From Trogon surrucura (taxonomy: Eukaryota > Chordata > Aves > Trogoniformes > Trogonidae): DNA of 64,000 bases. Of this stretch, positions 1 through 11,949 are shown piece after piece (within the stretch, counting starts at the first letter, position 1; every line of letters begins with the position of its first letter). The notes beneath the pieces were generated by a model, which was given only the letters and a program-made list of their open reading frames with translations, did not search any database and was not told where the DNA came from. The stretch is from contig CM036617.1 of the NCBI GenBank assembly GCA_020746105.1, positions 178,216,412-178,280,411 of the forward strand, written 5' to 3'. The position numbers and the translations under genes were made by a program.

Positions 1-119
1 GCACTACTGCTCCTATCTTGTGCACTGCCAGCAGTACACAACATATAAAATATATTACCCCCTTGTCAGTTCCATTTCTGCCCACAAGTAGAGATCGTAT
101 TTTTAAATGGCAGTAATGA
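1..119. other. Unique AT-rich sequence
   Basis: I see no gene or repeat here before the first CR1 tail. Confidence 0.5.
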
Positions 120-231
120 AAGGACATGGGCATGGATTTGCTGTTGTGATAGTGTTGGGTCATAGGCCAGACTTGATAATCTCAGAGGGCTTTTCCAGCC
201 TTAACAATTCTGTGACTCTCTGATTCTGTGA
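120..231 (+). repeat. CR1 LINE 3' end fragment
   Basis: The segment reads as the last ~110 bp of a CR1 element. It runs from a GGACATGG-like start through the GTTGGGTCATAGG...GACTTGATAATCTC block and ends in octamer-like TGATTCTGTG units. CR1 copies are usually 5'-truncated, and this one keeps only 3' untranslated sequence. The copy at 8063-8210 is the same subfamily in the opposite orientation. Confidence 0.85.
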
Positions 232-3200
232 CGGATTAGCGTCTTTGGACTCAAAACAGAGGGAAAAAGACTTAGAAATGCTCCTGTTACAGACCTTGAG
301 CAAAACATCCCCAACACTTGTGCACGGTCCATTTCAGGCAGCAAGGTGGATAAAGGATGAGGGGACAGAAGGAGACACAGTGAGCAGCACCAGCCCAGAG
401 GCCAGACAGTCCAAGAAGGACAGCGGGGCCGAGAGCCCTGTCCTGGAGCTTTCTTTGCTTGTTGCACGGAGTGCTGCTCTGGCCTGGCACTAGCAGGTTT
501 GTCTCACAACTGGTCTGGTAGAATGATCTGCAGAAGCAACTGATTGTGGCTGCTGAAGTGGCCCCAGATATGGGTCACACCTCAGCATCTCAGCTCAGCA
601 GCTCTACCTTCCTACAGCCATGGAAAAGGCTCCAGAGGTGCCTTGTTAAGTGGCAGCAGTTTCTGCTAGAAAGAATAAATACTCTGATGACAGTAGATAA
701 TAGAAAGGATTAGGTGACTCCTTGTAGCACATGTCACCTTCCCAAACTACAGGAGAGGGTTTGTGCAGACACTGAACGTATTTTGCAGAGATGCGTACTG
801 GCCACACTCTGGTGATGTTCTCCTGGCTGGCAGGAGCAACTGAAGCCACCCAGTAAAATTCACGTCCAGTTAGTGGGGAGGAGAAGGTGTGACTTGGTAT
901 TAGGATGCTGCAGTGGAGGCAATTAAGACTGAAGCCTTTTGCAGAAAACAACACATTTGTGGAAAGTCTTGGAAAGATTTAGAGAGATGAGTCCTATGTG
1001 AGCTGCTATAGTGAGAGGTCAGAGGGAGCAGCAGGACACAGAAAGGAGCAGGGATTTTTCCCCTCCGTGTCTTGTTATTGTTCCACTGGGAGTTGTGTAG
1101 TCCGGCCAGCATTGTGGGGTTTAGTTCAAAAGCTGACTCATCAAGTTAAGTGGTGTTTGAGAATATATGACTCTTGACTAGAATAGTTCTTATATAAAAA
1201 TGCTAACAAAACTCCCAGCATTTCTCTGATATGCTCCCATCATTCTCTATTTAAAACTCAAAATTAGTGTTTCTAAAGTTCAATAGCAATGTTTTGGCAA
1301 AGATGCAATGTGAGAACGACAGCTTTCAAAAGCTGATCTTATGCAGTATGCCTATTAAATTGAGGTGCTGTACTGTGATGGATCCCCTCAGTGCTTGCTA
1401 TACCCGTTAAGTCAAGGAAAGAAAAAATCAAGCTCACAATTCAATCTCAATATTTCATCTGAATACAGCACATTTTTTTCATGTATTTATTATCACTCTT
1501 CTACTAATAATTCAAAGCTTCTTTCTGTAACAAATCAGGAATGAAAATACTTTTAATTATATCATGCATCAGAAATTCATTGACAAAGTAATTATAGGTT
1601 TGTTATGAAATAGCCCTTATGGGACCTCAGTCTTGATTTCCTAGAAGTAGACAGCCTCAGACAGTAAAGAAAAGTAGGCATTTTATCCCAAGATTTTCAA
1701 ACTAAGTTGGCAAATAGAACAAACAGTCAAAATAATCCAGCACATTCACAGAACACTAGAAGAATATCTGCCTTATTTAAAAAAGAATCATAAATTTATT
1801 AAAGTAGGTTATCTTCCCACATTACTATTTTTTCAAAGTCATCTCAAGAGAAAAAAAAAAGTTAGAGATTAACTGTAAGATAAATCTCTTTTAAAAAGAT
1901 AAAATAAATATTGTGAAGATGATCTTCACCTGCATACATCTCCTGTTTGATTGCTGCTTTTTATGACATATTTTACAAAGAACTTTTGAGCACATACATT
2001 TTCAAGGACAGGAAAAGTACTTAAGTGATGTGAAGGTCCATAAACTTAAAGCCTACATTGTCTACCACTAAACACACGTATTTCTACTTAGTACACAGAA
2101 CACAACAGGCAACCGTTGGAACGAAGGGGGTACATGTAGACCCACTGGATGGACATACTCCTCCTGGAAAGGAGCATGAACGTCCACTAGAGATGGATGT
2201 TACTCTTTATTTATGTGAGTAATTTCTATAATGGATGTAACTTCTTTTGAGAAGAAGCACTCCTCTCATCTTGTCCCACCTAAATGTAGTAAAAAGAATT
2301 AAAAAATCAGTAGGAACATAAATACAAGTTGCTGCTCTCATTTCTCTTGACAGGAGGACAAAGGGTTACTTATTGGGTTTTTTCCTTTGCAAATCATGAA
2401 TAGCTTACAGACTTGGAGAAGAAGTGAGAACTGGTTTACTATGAAAGCAAAATATGGTTGCAGTACTGCTCTACCCACCTACACAATGACAAGAACAGGA
2501 CAAAACTGCAAACCTATTCCCAAGGCAAAGTGGATTCTAAGCAAGAGGGGGTGGGAATAAACAAAAAAAAAATCTTAACAGGAAGCTGTAGGATACATAT
2601 GGTTTAAACTATAGCTCTTGATGAAGACACTGGCAGTATGAAAGCTTTTAATAACATTGCATTTTCTGAAAACCTTGTGATACTCAGCATTGAATTTAAA
2701 TCTCAGAAAAACCGTTAGGGATGATTGTGTACTAGCCAGAAAAAGCAAACTGTTCCTTCCCGGCTCTTGATGAATCATGTGAATGATGTGATAGAACAGA
2801 TAGTGCACTAATGGTCAATACTTTATGGAAGGCTGCCTTGAGATGACAACTGTGCTCCATAATGTGTATATAACCATTCAGAAGATTTTGGGGGAATGCA
2901 ATAGATTTTTAAAAAAACAATCCCCAGACTTTACAGTGAGCACAAGCAGGTATTTCTAACTTTATTTCCAAACAGCTGTGATTCTCAGTCAGAGTCTCAC
3001 AAAAACAGAAATCAAAACAGAAGATATAAAAGGAAGAAACAATTACAAACATACAGAAAAATGCAGGTTAAAATCTAAGGACATGAGGGTACAAACAAAC
3101 TGACATAATGAAATCACATGAGTGTTTTGCAAGTGAACTTCATGAATGATAGTGAAGCCAGAGCAGTTATGCCAAAATACAGCTGATTAATTGAAGTAAT

Positions 3201-6154
3201 ATATAAAATATTAAATACAATGTAGTATTAACACTTTTGTGTAATAAAATACAATACAGGAAAATACATAACAGTATATGCTGTATGGCTGTTAACACAC
3301 TGCTGAGATTTGGCTCTGTGTACTCTGGGTTACTTTTCTATATCTAAATAATGGGTTTTTTTAAACACATAATCTGAAAATTTACATTATCACATTCAAG
3401 AATATTTATGGAGATTTCTGCTCACCACCTAGGATTAGCTGCTGCCTAGCAGGGTGAGAATAATTCAGATTGCATTCATTGCTTCTGTAATTATTTTAAG
3501 TGACTTCTAATCAGGATTTAAGGACCATGCCTATACTCTCATTTTTAATTACAAACTGAGGTTTGAAGGACTTTAACTTGACTCAAGTGGCCCTGGTGCA
3601 TGCAGCTCATGACTCATTCGTGCTAACCCCCCAATTATTCCATTGTGATGAGGGAAACCAACCTTTCTTTTTAGAAAGAAATCAGGCACTAAAATACGTC
3701 ACTCTCAAAACTGCAGTATCTTAAAATCAACATTATATAACATGATGCTTATGGAATAGGCCAAAACAACAAATAATTTCAATGAGACTTGCAAGTCAAT
3801 CTGTCTGATAGAGACAAGTTTTCTTTAATGAGAAGCATTCTACTGATTAAGAAAGATCTCTCTAACCCAATTTCTAAGACAGGCTGCCTGGCAGAATTAG
3901 TTTTAAATTAAAGCTCTCCAGGAGCTGCATGCTATCCACATTGAATTTGAAAACCATGAGACTGTGAAAGTTGCAAATTTTCGAAAGAAAATCTTAGGTG
4001 GGAGGTAGGTATAGATGGAAGACAACTGCTTTTTAAATATGACGTTTCCCTCTACTCTGGGTGCAGACTGCCAGAGCACACCAGGCCTTTGGCAAACGAG
4101 ATGGTAGGGTCTGAGGAGAGGGGACAGGAGGGCACAGTCGTGCCTCCAGAGCCCCACCACAGCTGCTGCCAACCCGGGGATCCCCAGCCCTTTGCCCAGG
4201 CACCGTGGAGGCACCCCCTCAATGCTGGCAGAGGTGTCTTGCCTGGCTAGGAAGAGCATGAATGCAGCACATTTCCCACCAATCTGAAGGTTACGGTATT
4301 CATGATACTTGAAAGCTACCCTAGGTTCTTCCAAAATGACGTTTTGTACACAAGTTGGCTAATAAAATGCCCAAAGTGTTTTTGCTTTTATTGTTCTTCA
4401 GATAGACTTTGAAAGTTATGCCTTTGCTCGGACAATGATTAATACAGCAAGGAATTGTTGAATTTGCGGGTAAACATGATCAAATCTGTGGAACTGACTC
4501 AAAGCTGTTACAGAAATGGAGAGATCTTGATTTACCTCTCACCTCATTAGAAAACAGCCTGAATTAGAAAGTCCATATAAAGATGACAGAGTTGTTCCAG
4601 GACTTGTCTCCTTGCCTGTGAGTGATTAATATGTGAAGTCAGATGAAAAACATTTTTTTCCTGACAGGTGAAAACAGAGATACCGGGACCAAATTCATCT
4701 CCAGTGACAATTCATTAGGCTCAATAGAGTTACACTAGGACAGCTTTTAAAATGGCTTCAAAAACAAAACGTTACAGAAACCTCACTGCTTTTCAGTGAA
4801 TGAATATTGAACAGGTATTTCTGTCTTCCATTTACCTAGATTGCTTTAAAGAAAATAATTTGAAAAGCTATAGGACAATTTCTGTTTATCCAAACAAACA
4901 AGGCCTTTATCCTTACACAGAATTAATCAGCTATGTTCGGCAAAAAGATAAAGTAGTATGTTTTTAACTAATTACACTGAATGCTCTAGCAAAGTGTTTC
5001 TGAGTAGGAGCATAAAACATCCCATTTAATATGGTAATCAACAGAAGTATCATTTAGTGTCACTTGCTGTAGGAAGCTGCCAGGGTACCCGTCCTCTGGA
5101 GGACACAAGACTGGAGATCAGGGCACTGGGCTTATGGTTTGAGTTCTTTGAAGAAACTCCTCTCACATCCTGATCGGATAAAACTGTCTGCTTGAGCTGT
5201 TACGAAGCTTAACAAGTAAGAACCTTACTTTGACAGCCAAGTTGTCTGTGAGCAAACACAAAGCATTTAAAAACATGTTTTTAAGCATTTAAATGTGTTT
5301 ATGGCATACTTATGACTGCTCTAAAATTAAAAATTCTTGCTTATTAGTGTGTCTGTGAGTTATGCAGGTTCCTACTAGTTTGGCTTAGCTTTTGTTTGAG
5401 ATGTAGGGAAGACAGAAGTTCTATTAATAGACTCAGTGAAAATCCCAGACCAGCATCTCAAGTGGAGACACACCATGGTAAACAGCAAAAACTCCATTAT
5501 TCCCAACAGCAATCGGGGAAGAAGTTCTTTTCAGCTGTAACAGAAAAACATCCTCACTAGTTCTATGCTCTCAGGTGGGGATAACATGGGATTTTCTCCT
5601 TTCTTTAAAGCAAACAGTTCAATAGCGCAAAGAAACTGATAACACCTACAAGTCTCACTTCATATAAGGTACTCTTAATAATCCAAACACTCTAATAATG
5701 CACTAACAATGATGTAGTTTATGTTTATCTGCAGTGAAGAATTAGTAAAGTAAAATTATAGTGTTCTACAATCATACTCTCATTAGCTCACTTTTACTTC
5801 CTGAGGGATTATCTGTATAGACAGATGAAGATTTAGGGGGGCGATAAATTCACAGAAACCAGCTGAGGCTCCCATCCAGTCTTGTCTGTTACAAATTATA
5901 AAATATCACCTGTAAAGTCATCCTATTCTTACACATGGATGCAACTCATGGGAAAACTCTCAAGAGATTATTAGGGCCTTTTATTTTAAATGGGCTCTTC
6001 TCTGATGGTAAGTATGAGCTGGCAAGGAAGGCACAGGAGTGAGGGGTAGTTGAGATGGGACTTCTGCTGTATAATATATAATATATAGTTCCGGGGGGAC
6101 CTAGTGGTGATCACTTTTATTGATGTAAGGTGGTATACAAATAGATCAGTTTCT
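232..6154. other. Unique AT-rich stretch, no gene seen
   Basis: About 5.9 kb without a recognisable gene or transposon. It has short A runs (for example 1850-1860), an 11-bp direct repeat AAGCATTTAAA at 5261-5271 and 5283-5293, and a small GC-richer patch around 4060-4250. A 143-codon minus-strand frame covers 3903-4334 but shows no motif, splice context or recognisable domain. A short AT-dinucleotide-like run lies at 6071-6088. Confidence 0.5.
6071..6088. repeat. Short AT-rich simple repeat
   Basis: Imperfect TATAATATA run just upstream of a CR1 fragment. Confidence 0.7.
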
Positions 6155-6493
6155 ATCAGCCTCTATCTGCCTTCCAATACCTGAAGGGAAGCTACAGGAA
6201 GGCTGAGGAGGGACTTTTTACAAGAGTGTCCACTGATAGGACAAGAAATGGGTTTAAGTTGAAGGAGAATAGATTTAGATTAGATTTTAGGAAGAAATTC
6301 TTCAGTACTAGAGTGGCAAGACTTTGGAATAAATTGCCCAGAGATGTTGTGGCTGCCCCCTTCCTGGAGGTGTTCAAGGCCAGGTTGGACAGAGCCTGAT
6401 CTAGTAGCGAGGCATCCCTGCCCATGGCAGGGAGGTTGGATTAGATGATCACTAAGGTCACTTCCAACTTAGGCCATTCTGTAATTCTATAAT
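6155..6493 (+). repeat. CR1 LINE 3' fragment (CR1-X-like tail)
   Basis: A 5'-truncated CR1 with the end of ORF2 and the 3' tail. Visible landmarks are the CCAATACCTGAAGGGAAGCTAC block, the TAGGAAGAAATTCTTCA block, GTTCAAGGCCAGGTTGGA, and the terminal TTGGATTAGATGATCACTAAGG region with octamer-like ATTCTATAATT. The last ~100 bp match the tail of the tRNA-derived SINE at 9965-10145 (both have GCCTGATCTAGT..GAGGC.TCCCTGCCCATG.CAGGGAGGTT). The frame is broken; an antisense frame of 77 codons inside it is meaningless. Confidence 0.9.
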
Positions 6494-8062
6494 TCACTAG
6501 CCTCAAAGGTTCCATCTGTGATCTTTTTACCCATTTTCTTGTTTCAGGGTGATCATTCACACAGCTGGTTACACTTCTTATAAACAAAAAAAACCTCTAA
6601 TGTTCCAAAGCAGAGAGAGTAAAAAGTGATTTTTTTACTGTCTTGTCTATTTAAATAATATTTTACCTGTTTTAAATATGCCAGAAAAGATGAAATGTCA
6701 GAATTCCCCTAGTGAAGATGCAGTTATACAAGTGTTCATGCCTATATAATGTCTTATTAGCCAATATATGTCATAATGACATATTACGTACATATATATA
6801 CCCTACCAAAATGGTTGCTTTGATAAAACTTACAAGCTAGAAGGTGTCTAAAACCAAAAGCATCAGTATGTTCCATTGTTGTGGTATTGTTGGGCGATGG
6901 TAGGTGAATTCAAGAGTCCTAAATGAAAATTTGACAGACACCGTGGCCATGTCTATGAATCTTTCCTGTAGTCAGTCTTCTTATTGCCACCATATAGATT
7001 TATACATTTAACCTATTTTTTTTGAAAAGCTGTGGATGTTTTCCCCTTATTTTTGACAATGCTGGTCAAAACTACATTCTTTATATGCAGCAGCTCCATT
7101 GCCCTGCTGCGAAAGTGGAGAATGCAGCAAGCAAGCTTATTTTCCTACTTAACTTCTTAAAATATTGAGCATTTTTGATGTTCATGTCATTACAAATCAG
7201 TAAAAAGGGATGTCTTAAAAAAAAGAGAGAAATGAAATTTGAACATACTGCCAGTCATGTTAGTTGTAGAATGTATGATTTTATGAGCAACTGCATCAGG
7301 CCCAGAGAGTCGATTTTGATCCTTTCCAGTTCAGTCTGGAATTAGAAGCAACAATTTTTGTTGTTGTTGTTCCTGATGGTGGTTTGATTTTTTTGGGTTG
7401 GTTTTCCTTTTTTTTTTTTTTTTTCTCCTGGCTGCTCTCATGCTCTCACACAGCTGAACAATTCCCCTTAGCAGTGAGATGAACCTCTCTGAGATCGTAC
7501 CATCCACCAGCTTCTTGGAGCTGAGATATAGCAAGATGAATTTAACTGCATGATGTTATTCTCTTCTGTTTCTTCCATCTTTCCGGGACAGATCCTGGCT
7601 CAGAAAGGTACTTTAATTCAATTTGAATTCTATGCTAGGAACCTTGTATATAGCCCTTCCAGCAGTGTTCCTTTATGAAAGAAGGCTGCACCTCAAAGAT
7701 AACTGGTTGCCATGCAGAAATCAAATTATTAAGACAACTTCATATTTTTTCAATTATTTTTTTGTGTGTGTATATGTTTTAGCTACTAATGCTGTGAGCA
7801 GGAAGTGGGTGAGAAAGACAGAGACAATTCCATTTCTTTATCTAAATATGTGTACTACTTTGCAGTCATTTGGAAGTGAAAAATATCCCACAATTTTTAT
7901 TATGACTTAATTTTTCCAATGTTCTGCAAACTCTATAATTTGATAAGATACTCTCTTCTACACCACACCAGAATGTATAACTTGTTTTTGAACACTACTT
8001 TCTTTGGTGTAATAATTTTAACATCTTTGTATATCACCTACTAATCCTCTTTCTTTGTGTTT
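6494..8062. other. Unique stretch with T-rich runs
   Basis: No gene recognised. It has a short GTT run near 7359-7371, a 17-T tract at 7408-7424, and otherwise AT-rich unique sequence. A 95-codon plus frame (7623-7910) has no recognisable motif. Confidence 0.45.
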
Positions 8063-8210
8063 ACAGAATCACAGAATCACAGAATTGTTGAGGCTGGAAA
8101 AGAGCTCTGAGATCATCAAGTCCAGCCTATGACCCAACACCATCACATCGACAGTACACCCTGTACTCCCTACTGTCCAAGTCGGATCCCCTTCAAACAC
8201 TGCCTGGTGG
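8063..8210 (-). repeat. CR1 LINE 3' end fragment, inverted
   Basis: It opens with ACAGAATCACAGAATCACAG, the reverse complement of the CR1 octamer tail. GAGGCTGGAAAAGAGCTC and TGAGATCATCAAGTCC follow, so the element lies on the minus strand. Its sequence closely matches the plus-strand fragment at 120-231, so both belong to one subfamily. Confidence 0.9.
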
Positions 8211-9740
8211 TTTTTTTCTGCTTGTAAAACATACATCTACACCATTAGTTAAGCCTAAACATCTCTTAAGACCTGCCTAATTGCAGTTCTAAGACTCCTA
8301 ACATTATTAATAACCTCCTCTCGTTTCTAAGCAAGCACTCTGGAAAAACTGGGAAAGTGAGCCACTCTAGAGAAACTTCCCCATTCACAATGATGGTGTT
8401 ATACAAAATCATAAGGAACTATAACCATTTGAATAACTGATCTGGGGAAAATGCAATTTCTGTACATATATTAACTATCCCATGGTATTTTTAGGTTGTT
8501 CATTTTTAATTCCAAGTCATGGACTTTGTCTTGATCATGTAAATAAATGAAATGAATTTGTGAGAGTTCTATATTGTGAGTAAACAACAGAAACAATGCA
8601 AAGACAGAAAGGGCAAAAGATGTTTGAAGACTACAGATGAAATCTGTGAGAGATACACAGAATATATACTACAGAAAAATAATATAACTCCATTTTTTTT
8701 CTGTACAAGTCCTACTGTAGTTTTCCCTCCAGTGCCAAATCCTTCAGCAGCAGAAGCATAGTGAAACACTTCCTCTTTAAGCATTTTCTATTCTTTACAT
8801 TGTTTCATTCCTCTCCACCTCAAATCTTACAGATCGGCATCAATATTCGTAGGTATTTATTGATACAGGCTCTGCTAAGTGTTTCCACTTAATTAATTGG
8901 CTTGGTTTGTTTCAACACTGATTGACTCAAGTCCTAGCTTCCATTCATCTTCCCTGCTGACCATGACAAAGCTCTCATAAATTTGTCCCACTCACACAGG
9001 TGGCAGATCATTTTTCAACTTCGTGTTCTGTTGTGTGGGAGAAGCTTCTTGTTCCCTTGGTCAAGGGCAGCGTGTGTTAAACAGCATTTAAGAACCAAGT
9101 GACAGCTTCTGGTTTTGTTAGACCAGGTAACCTCCAAAATAATGTGATACAGGGCAAAGCTGAACCAAATGAATAGTTTTGGAACAATTGCAGAAGTGTG
9201 TTTCTCTCTTGCATATTTTTTTTTGTTATTAAATAGAAGACATTTCTCTTATTTTTAGCTGAAATACCAAACTAAATATGTAGAGGGTTTATAGACATTT
9301 CTCTTTTAGACTGAAAAGAAGAAGTGAGCTGTTCAAGGCCACACAATAGACAATTTCAAAATGAGTTCTCAGGCTGCTGACTGTTGGCCAAATTCCCTGA
9401 TAAATGTGATTTTACAAAACCCTTACCAAAGGGTATTTTCAGACAGGCACAACTGAGTGTATCACCCATTGTAAATACTTTTTCTGCTGCTGGTCCATTC
9501 AGGGTAAACTATGTCCTCCTTTCTCTTCCAGCTTCAGGAAACTGAAGAAGAAAAGATAGAGCAGATTTTTGTATCCACACAGCAGAGAGAAGTTTGGAGG
9601 TAAGAAGTGTGCCTTGGGATAAAGGAACAGTGAAATCCCATAAGTCAGCTTTCGGGGAAGAATGTGAAGACCTTCTAGAATAGCGAAAATATTGTTGCAT
9701 GTTACTTTCATGCTCTCAAAACTTCCTTTGTGTAGACATA
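8211..9740. other. Unique stretch; contains a possible old repeat unit
   Basis: No gene recognised. The portion 8695-8768 resembles sequence at 9915-9963 plus 10146-10175 and is entered separately. The rest is AT-rich and featureless by eye. Confidence 0.4.
8695..8768 (+). repeat. Possible third copy of a local diverged repeat
   Basis: The order CTGTACAAGTCCT - GTTTTCCCTCCAGTGCCAAATCC - TTCAGCAGCAGAAGCATAGTG - AAACACT parallels CTGCACAAGTCCT - GATTTTGCCCACAGTACCAAAATC - TTCA (9920-9962). It then continues beyond the SINE as CATCAGCAGGAGACATCATGAAACTCT (10146 on). The match is partial and by eye. Confidence 0.4.
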
Positions 9741-9964
9741 GCAGTGGAGACTCAGTTAGGACAATAAGACCCATGATCTGTTATTAGCTCAGTAATAGAT
9801 ACTTAGTCCTAACTGCATTTAGGATATTTCTTCTTTAACAGAGGAAAGGACAAGAATAAATAGTCTATGCCCATTAAGCAAAATATCAAAGCAAAAACTA
9901 TCAAATTTTCATCTTTTCTGCACAAGTCCTTGAACACGATTTTGCCCACAGTACCAAAATCTTC
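9741..9964 (+). repeat. Diverged local duplication, unit A
   Basis: Unit A shares an ordered series of blocks with unit B (10149-10320): GCAG.GAGAC, ATTAGCT, TTAGTCCTAACT, AGGATATTTCTT, ACAAGAATAAA.AGTC.ATG, CATTA and AAATTTCAT or AAATTTTCAT. The order and spacing make an old tandem duplication or two copies of an uncatalogued repeat likely. It ends where the SINE begins. Confidence 0.6.
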
Positions 9965-10145
9965 ACCAATTTAGCTCACTCGGTTGAGCGTGGTGCTGAA
10001 ACATCAAAGGTTGTGGGTTTGATTCCCGTTGAGTCCCCATGTGTTGCCTGATCTAGTTGAGAGGCGTCCCTGCCCATGACAGGGAGGTTAGATTAAATGA
10101 TCTCTAAGGTCCCTTCCAACCTAGGCCATTCTATGATTCTATGAT
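9965..10145 (+). repeat. tRNA-derived SINE with CR1 tail (TguSINE1-like)
   Basis: The head is a decayed tRNA, probably of tRNA-Ile origin. An A-box-like TAGCTCACTCGG lies at 9972-9983, the arm GAGCGTGGTGCT follows, and the B-box-like GGTTTGATTCC is at 10016-10026. The rest (about 10045-10145) is a CR1-X-type 3' tail ending in TCTATGATTCTATGAT, nearly the same as the CR1 end at 6390-6493. SINEs of this build, moved by CR1 machinery, are known from passerine genomes (TguSINE1). The acceptor stem does not pair and no anticodon loop is preserved, so this is not a functional tRNA gene. It sits once, at the junction of two diverged repeat units. Confidence 0.85.
9972..10026 (+). promoter_or_regulatory. 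Relic internal Pol III promoter (A and B boxes) of the SINE
   Basis: A box TAGCTCACTCGG differs from the consensus TRGCNNAGYNGG at one position. B box GGTTTGATTCC differs from GGTTCGANTCC at one position (C to T). Whether it still drives transcription cannot be judged. Confidence 0.55.
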
Positions 10146-10148
10146 CAT

Positions 10149-10320
10149 CAGCAGGAGACATCATGAAACTCTTTAGTTGTCATTAGCTAAGTAGAGCATA
10201 CCTAGTCCTAACTCTATGCAGGATATTTCTTTTTTTTTTTTTTTTTTTTTTTTTCCCCATAGGGATCAGAACAAGAATAAACAGTCCATGGACATTATAT
10301 TAAACATAGCCTATAAAATT
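10149..10320 (+). repeat. Diverged local duplication, unit B
   Basis: Partner of unit A (9741-9964), with the same ordered blocks. Unit B carries a private 25-T tract at 10230-10254 where unit A has TTCTTCTTTAACAG, so the tract arose or expanded after the duplication. Confidence 0.6.
10230..10254. repeat. T25 homopolymer
   Basis: An uninterrupted run of 25 T, the longest homopolymer seen in the window. Confidence 0.95.
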
Positions 10321-11131
10321 TCATGTTCTCCCTGGGAAATTTCATTCTCCTCACCCCATGTAAAATTCTAGACAGCTCCGGAATAAACATCCTTTTGGGT
10401 AACCATCAGCTCATATCGAGGCTGAAATAACATTACTGATCAGGCCAACATTAAACAGCATGTCTATTATGTAAAATAAAACTTTTCCCAAAAGAATTAA
10501 AAAGGGGAAAATTAATAATTTTCTGTGACATCAGAGGAATTTATCACTTAGGCTGACTGTTTAACTGAGGTGACAATGAAAGTCTATCTTGTTGGAAGTG
10601 ATAGGCTGTTAAAACGTACATTATTTGCTTTTGTTTCATTTTTACCTTTGGGAAAAAAAATATTGGGTAGGGCAGCTTTTAGACAAAGATGAAGAATGGA
10701 ATTTGAATGCTTCAATAAAACTACAAGCACCTGAAAACAACATCAGAATGGTAAGTGTTTTGCAAACTTAACTGGAGTAGGCATTGCACACATTGCCACA
10801 GTTTGGAAATATATCATTTCTAGAACAGGTAATCGAAGAAATCATGTCAAATTTCACAATGCTAGTAGCAATTATATTTGCCAAGACCATCCTTTGCTAC
10901 TTACCCTGTTCAGCCAGCAACACTCTTTTCCTTCAGGCAACTTCAGGCACATCAAGAGGACTGAGAGTCGTTCATGTGCCAGCAGTGCTGCCAGCTGGAC
11001 CGAAACCACAGTGTGCTGAGTTTACAGCGGAAAAAAGGGTCCACAGAGCTGCCAGAGAGAGATTTCAGCTGAAGAGCAGTGTGCTACCTGCAGAAGAGGG
11101 AAGGAAGAGAAAGAGAGGATAAAAGAAGAAA
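10321..11131. other. Unique stretch, no gene seen
   Basis: AT-rich to about 10900, then somewhat GC-richer toward the purine array. A 112-codon plus frame (10784-11122) has no recognisable domain. Confidence 0.4.
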
Positions 11132-11343
11132 GGGAAAGGGAAAGGGAAAGGGAAAGGGAAAGGGAAAGGGAAAGGGAAAGGGAAAGGGAAAGGGAAAGGG
11201 AAAGGGAAAGGGAAAGGGAAAGGGAAAGGGAAAGGGAAAGGGAAAGGGAAAAGGAAAGGAAAAGGGAGAGGGAAAGGGAAAGGGAAAGGGAAAGGGAAAG
11301 GGAAAGGGAAAGGGAAAGGGAAAGGGAAAGGGAAGGAAAGGGA
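11132..11343 (+). repeat. (GGGAAA)n purine microsatellite
   Basis: About 20 near-perfect hexamers (11132-11249), a ~21-bp degenerate block (11250-11270), then about 10 more units and a decayed end. Because the period is 6, both strands give long low-complexity frames (Lys-Gly on plus, Ser-Leu on minus) that are artefacts. The regular G3 runs with AAA loops could form G-quadruplexes, and the all-purine strand could form triplex DNA. Confidence 0.97.
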
Positions 11344-11949
11344 GAAAGTCCAGTCATAGAGCAGATGCTTTCAATTTCATTCCTCAGTTCCAAAGATAAT
11401 GAATAGGCAGGAAGAAATTTTCTGATGCCTAGCTGTCTCTAGCTAACCTGTTTTAGTGCAATATTTCTGAAGTAAGGCAATGTATGTTAGCCAAATGAAG
11501 ATTTTGCTGTATGGCAATGTTCAGTGTCCTGGGAGGAAAATGCATCTGATTTCAGAAGATAAACATTTTCTGTTTTCTTTTCTCCACATCTGCTAGAGTT
11601 TAAAAGTTAATCCTTAAGCTTTTTACTAAGTGTTACCTTGTCTACACTGATCAAATGTTTCTCCACTCCCACTGATAGAACCATTTTGTTAAAGACTGGA
11701 TGCTTTTCTTCTCTTTACTGGTCAGATAGTATCTCCATAATCCCTAGTACCGTCTGTATTGTACACAGTCACACTGATGGTGGCAGAGCTGGCTGACTCT
11801 CTGCATCACATACCTTTTGATCACACAACACAGGGACTTCAAATGTGATGCCGGGAGAAAAGCAGAGAGACAGAGCCCAAATGAAAATTAATTTATCCTG
11901 CACAAGTCCAGTCTTTCCCTGAGGCAGAGACAAGCTGACTCCCTTTCCC
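11344..11949. other. Unique stretch, no gene seen
   Basis: About 600 bp in which I see no gene, RNA or clear repeat. Confidence 0.4.

Noticed and set aside
3903-4334. 143-codon minus-strand frame
   Set aside because: No motif, no splice support and no recognisable domain; length is within chance for a GC-richer patch.
9965-10037. Possible functional tRNA-Ile gene
   Set aside because: A and B boxes are present but the acceptor stem does not pair, the anticodon loop is altered, and a CR1 tail is fused directly after it; it is a SINE head.
11022-11399. Long Lys-Gly and Ser-Leu open frames on opposite strands
   Set aside because: Pure consequence of the (GGGAAA)n array, whose period of six gives no stops.
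11881-11935. Fourth copy of the 8.7-10.3 kb local repeat
   Set aside because: Shares only the short string GCACAAGTCC with the repeat; no ordered blocks follow.
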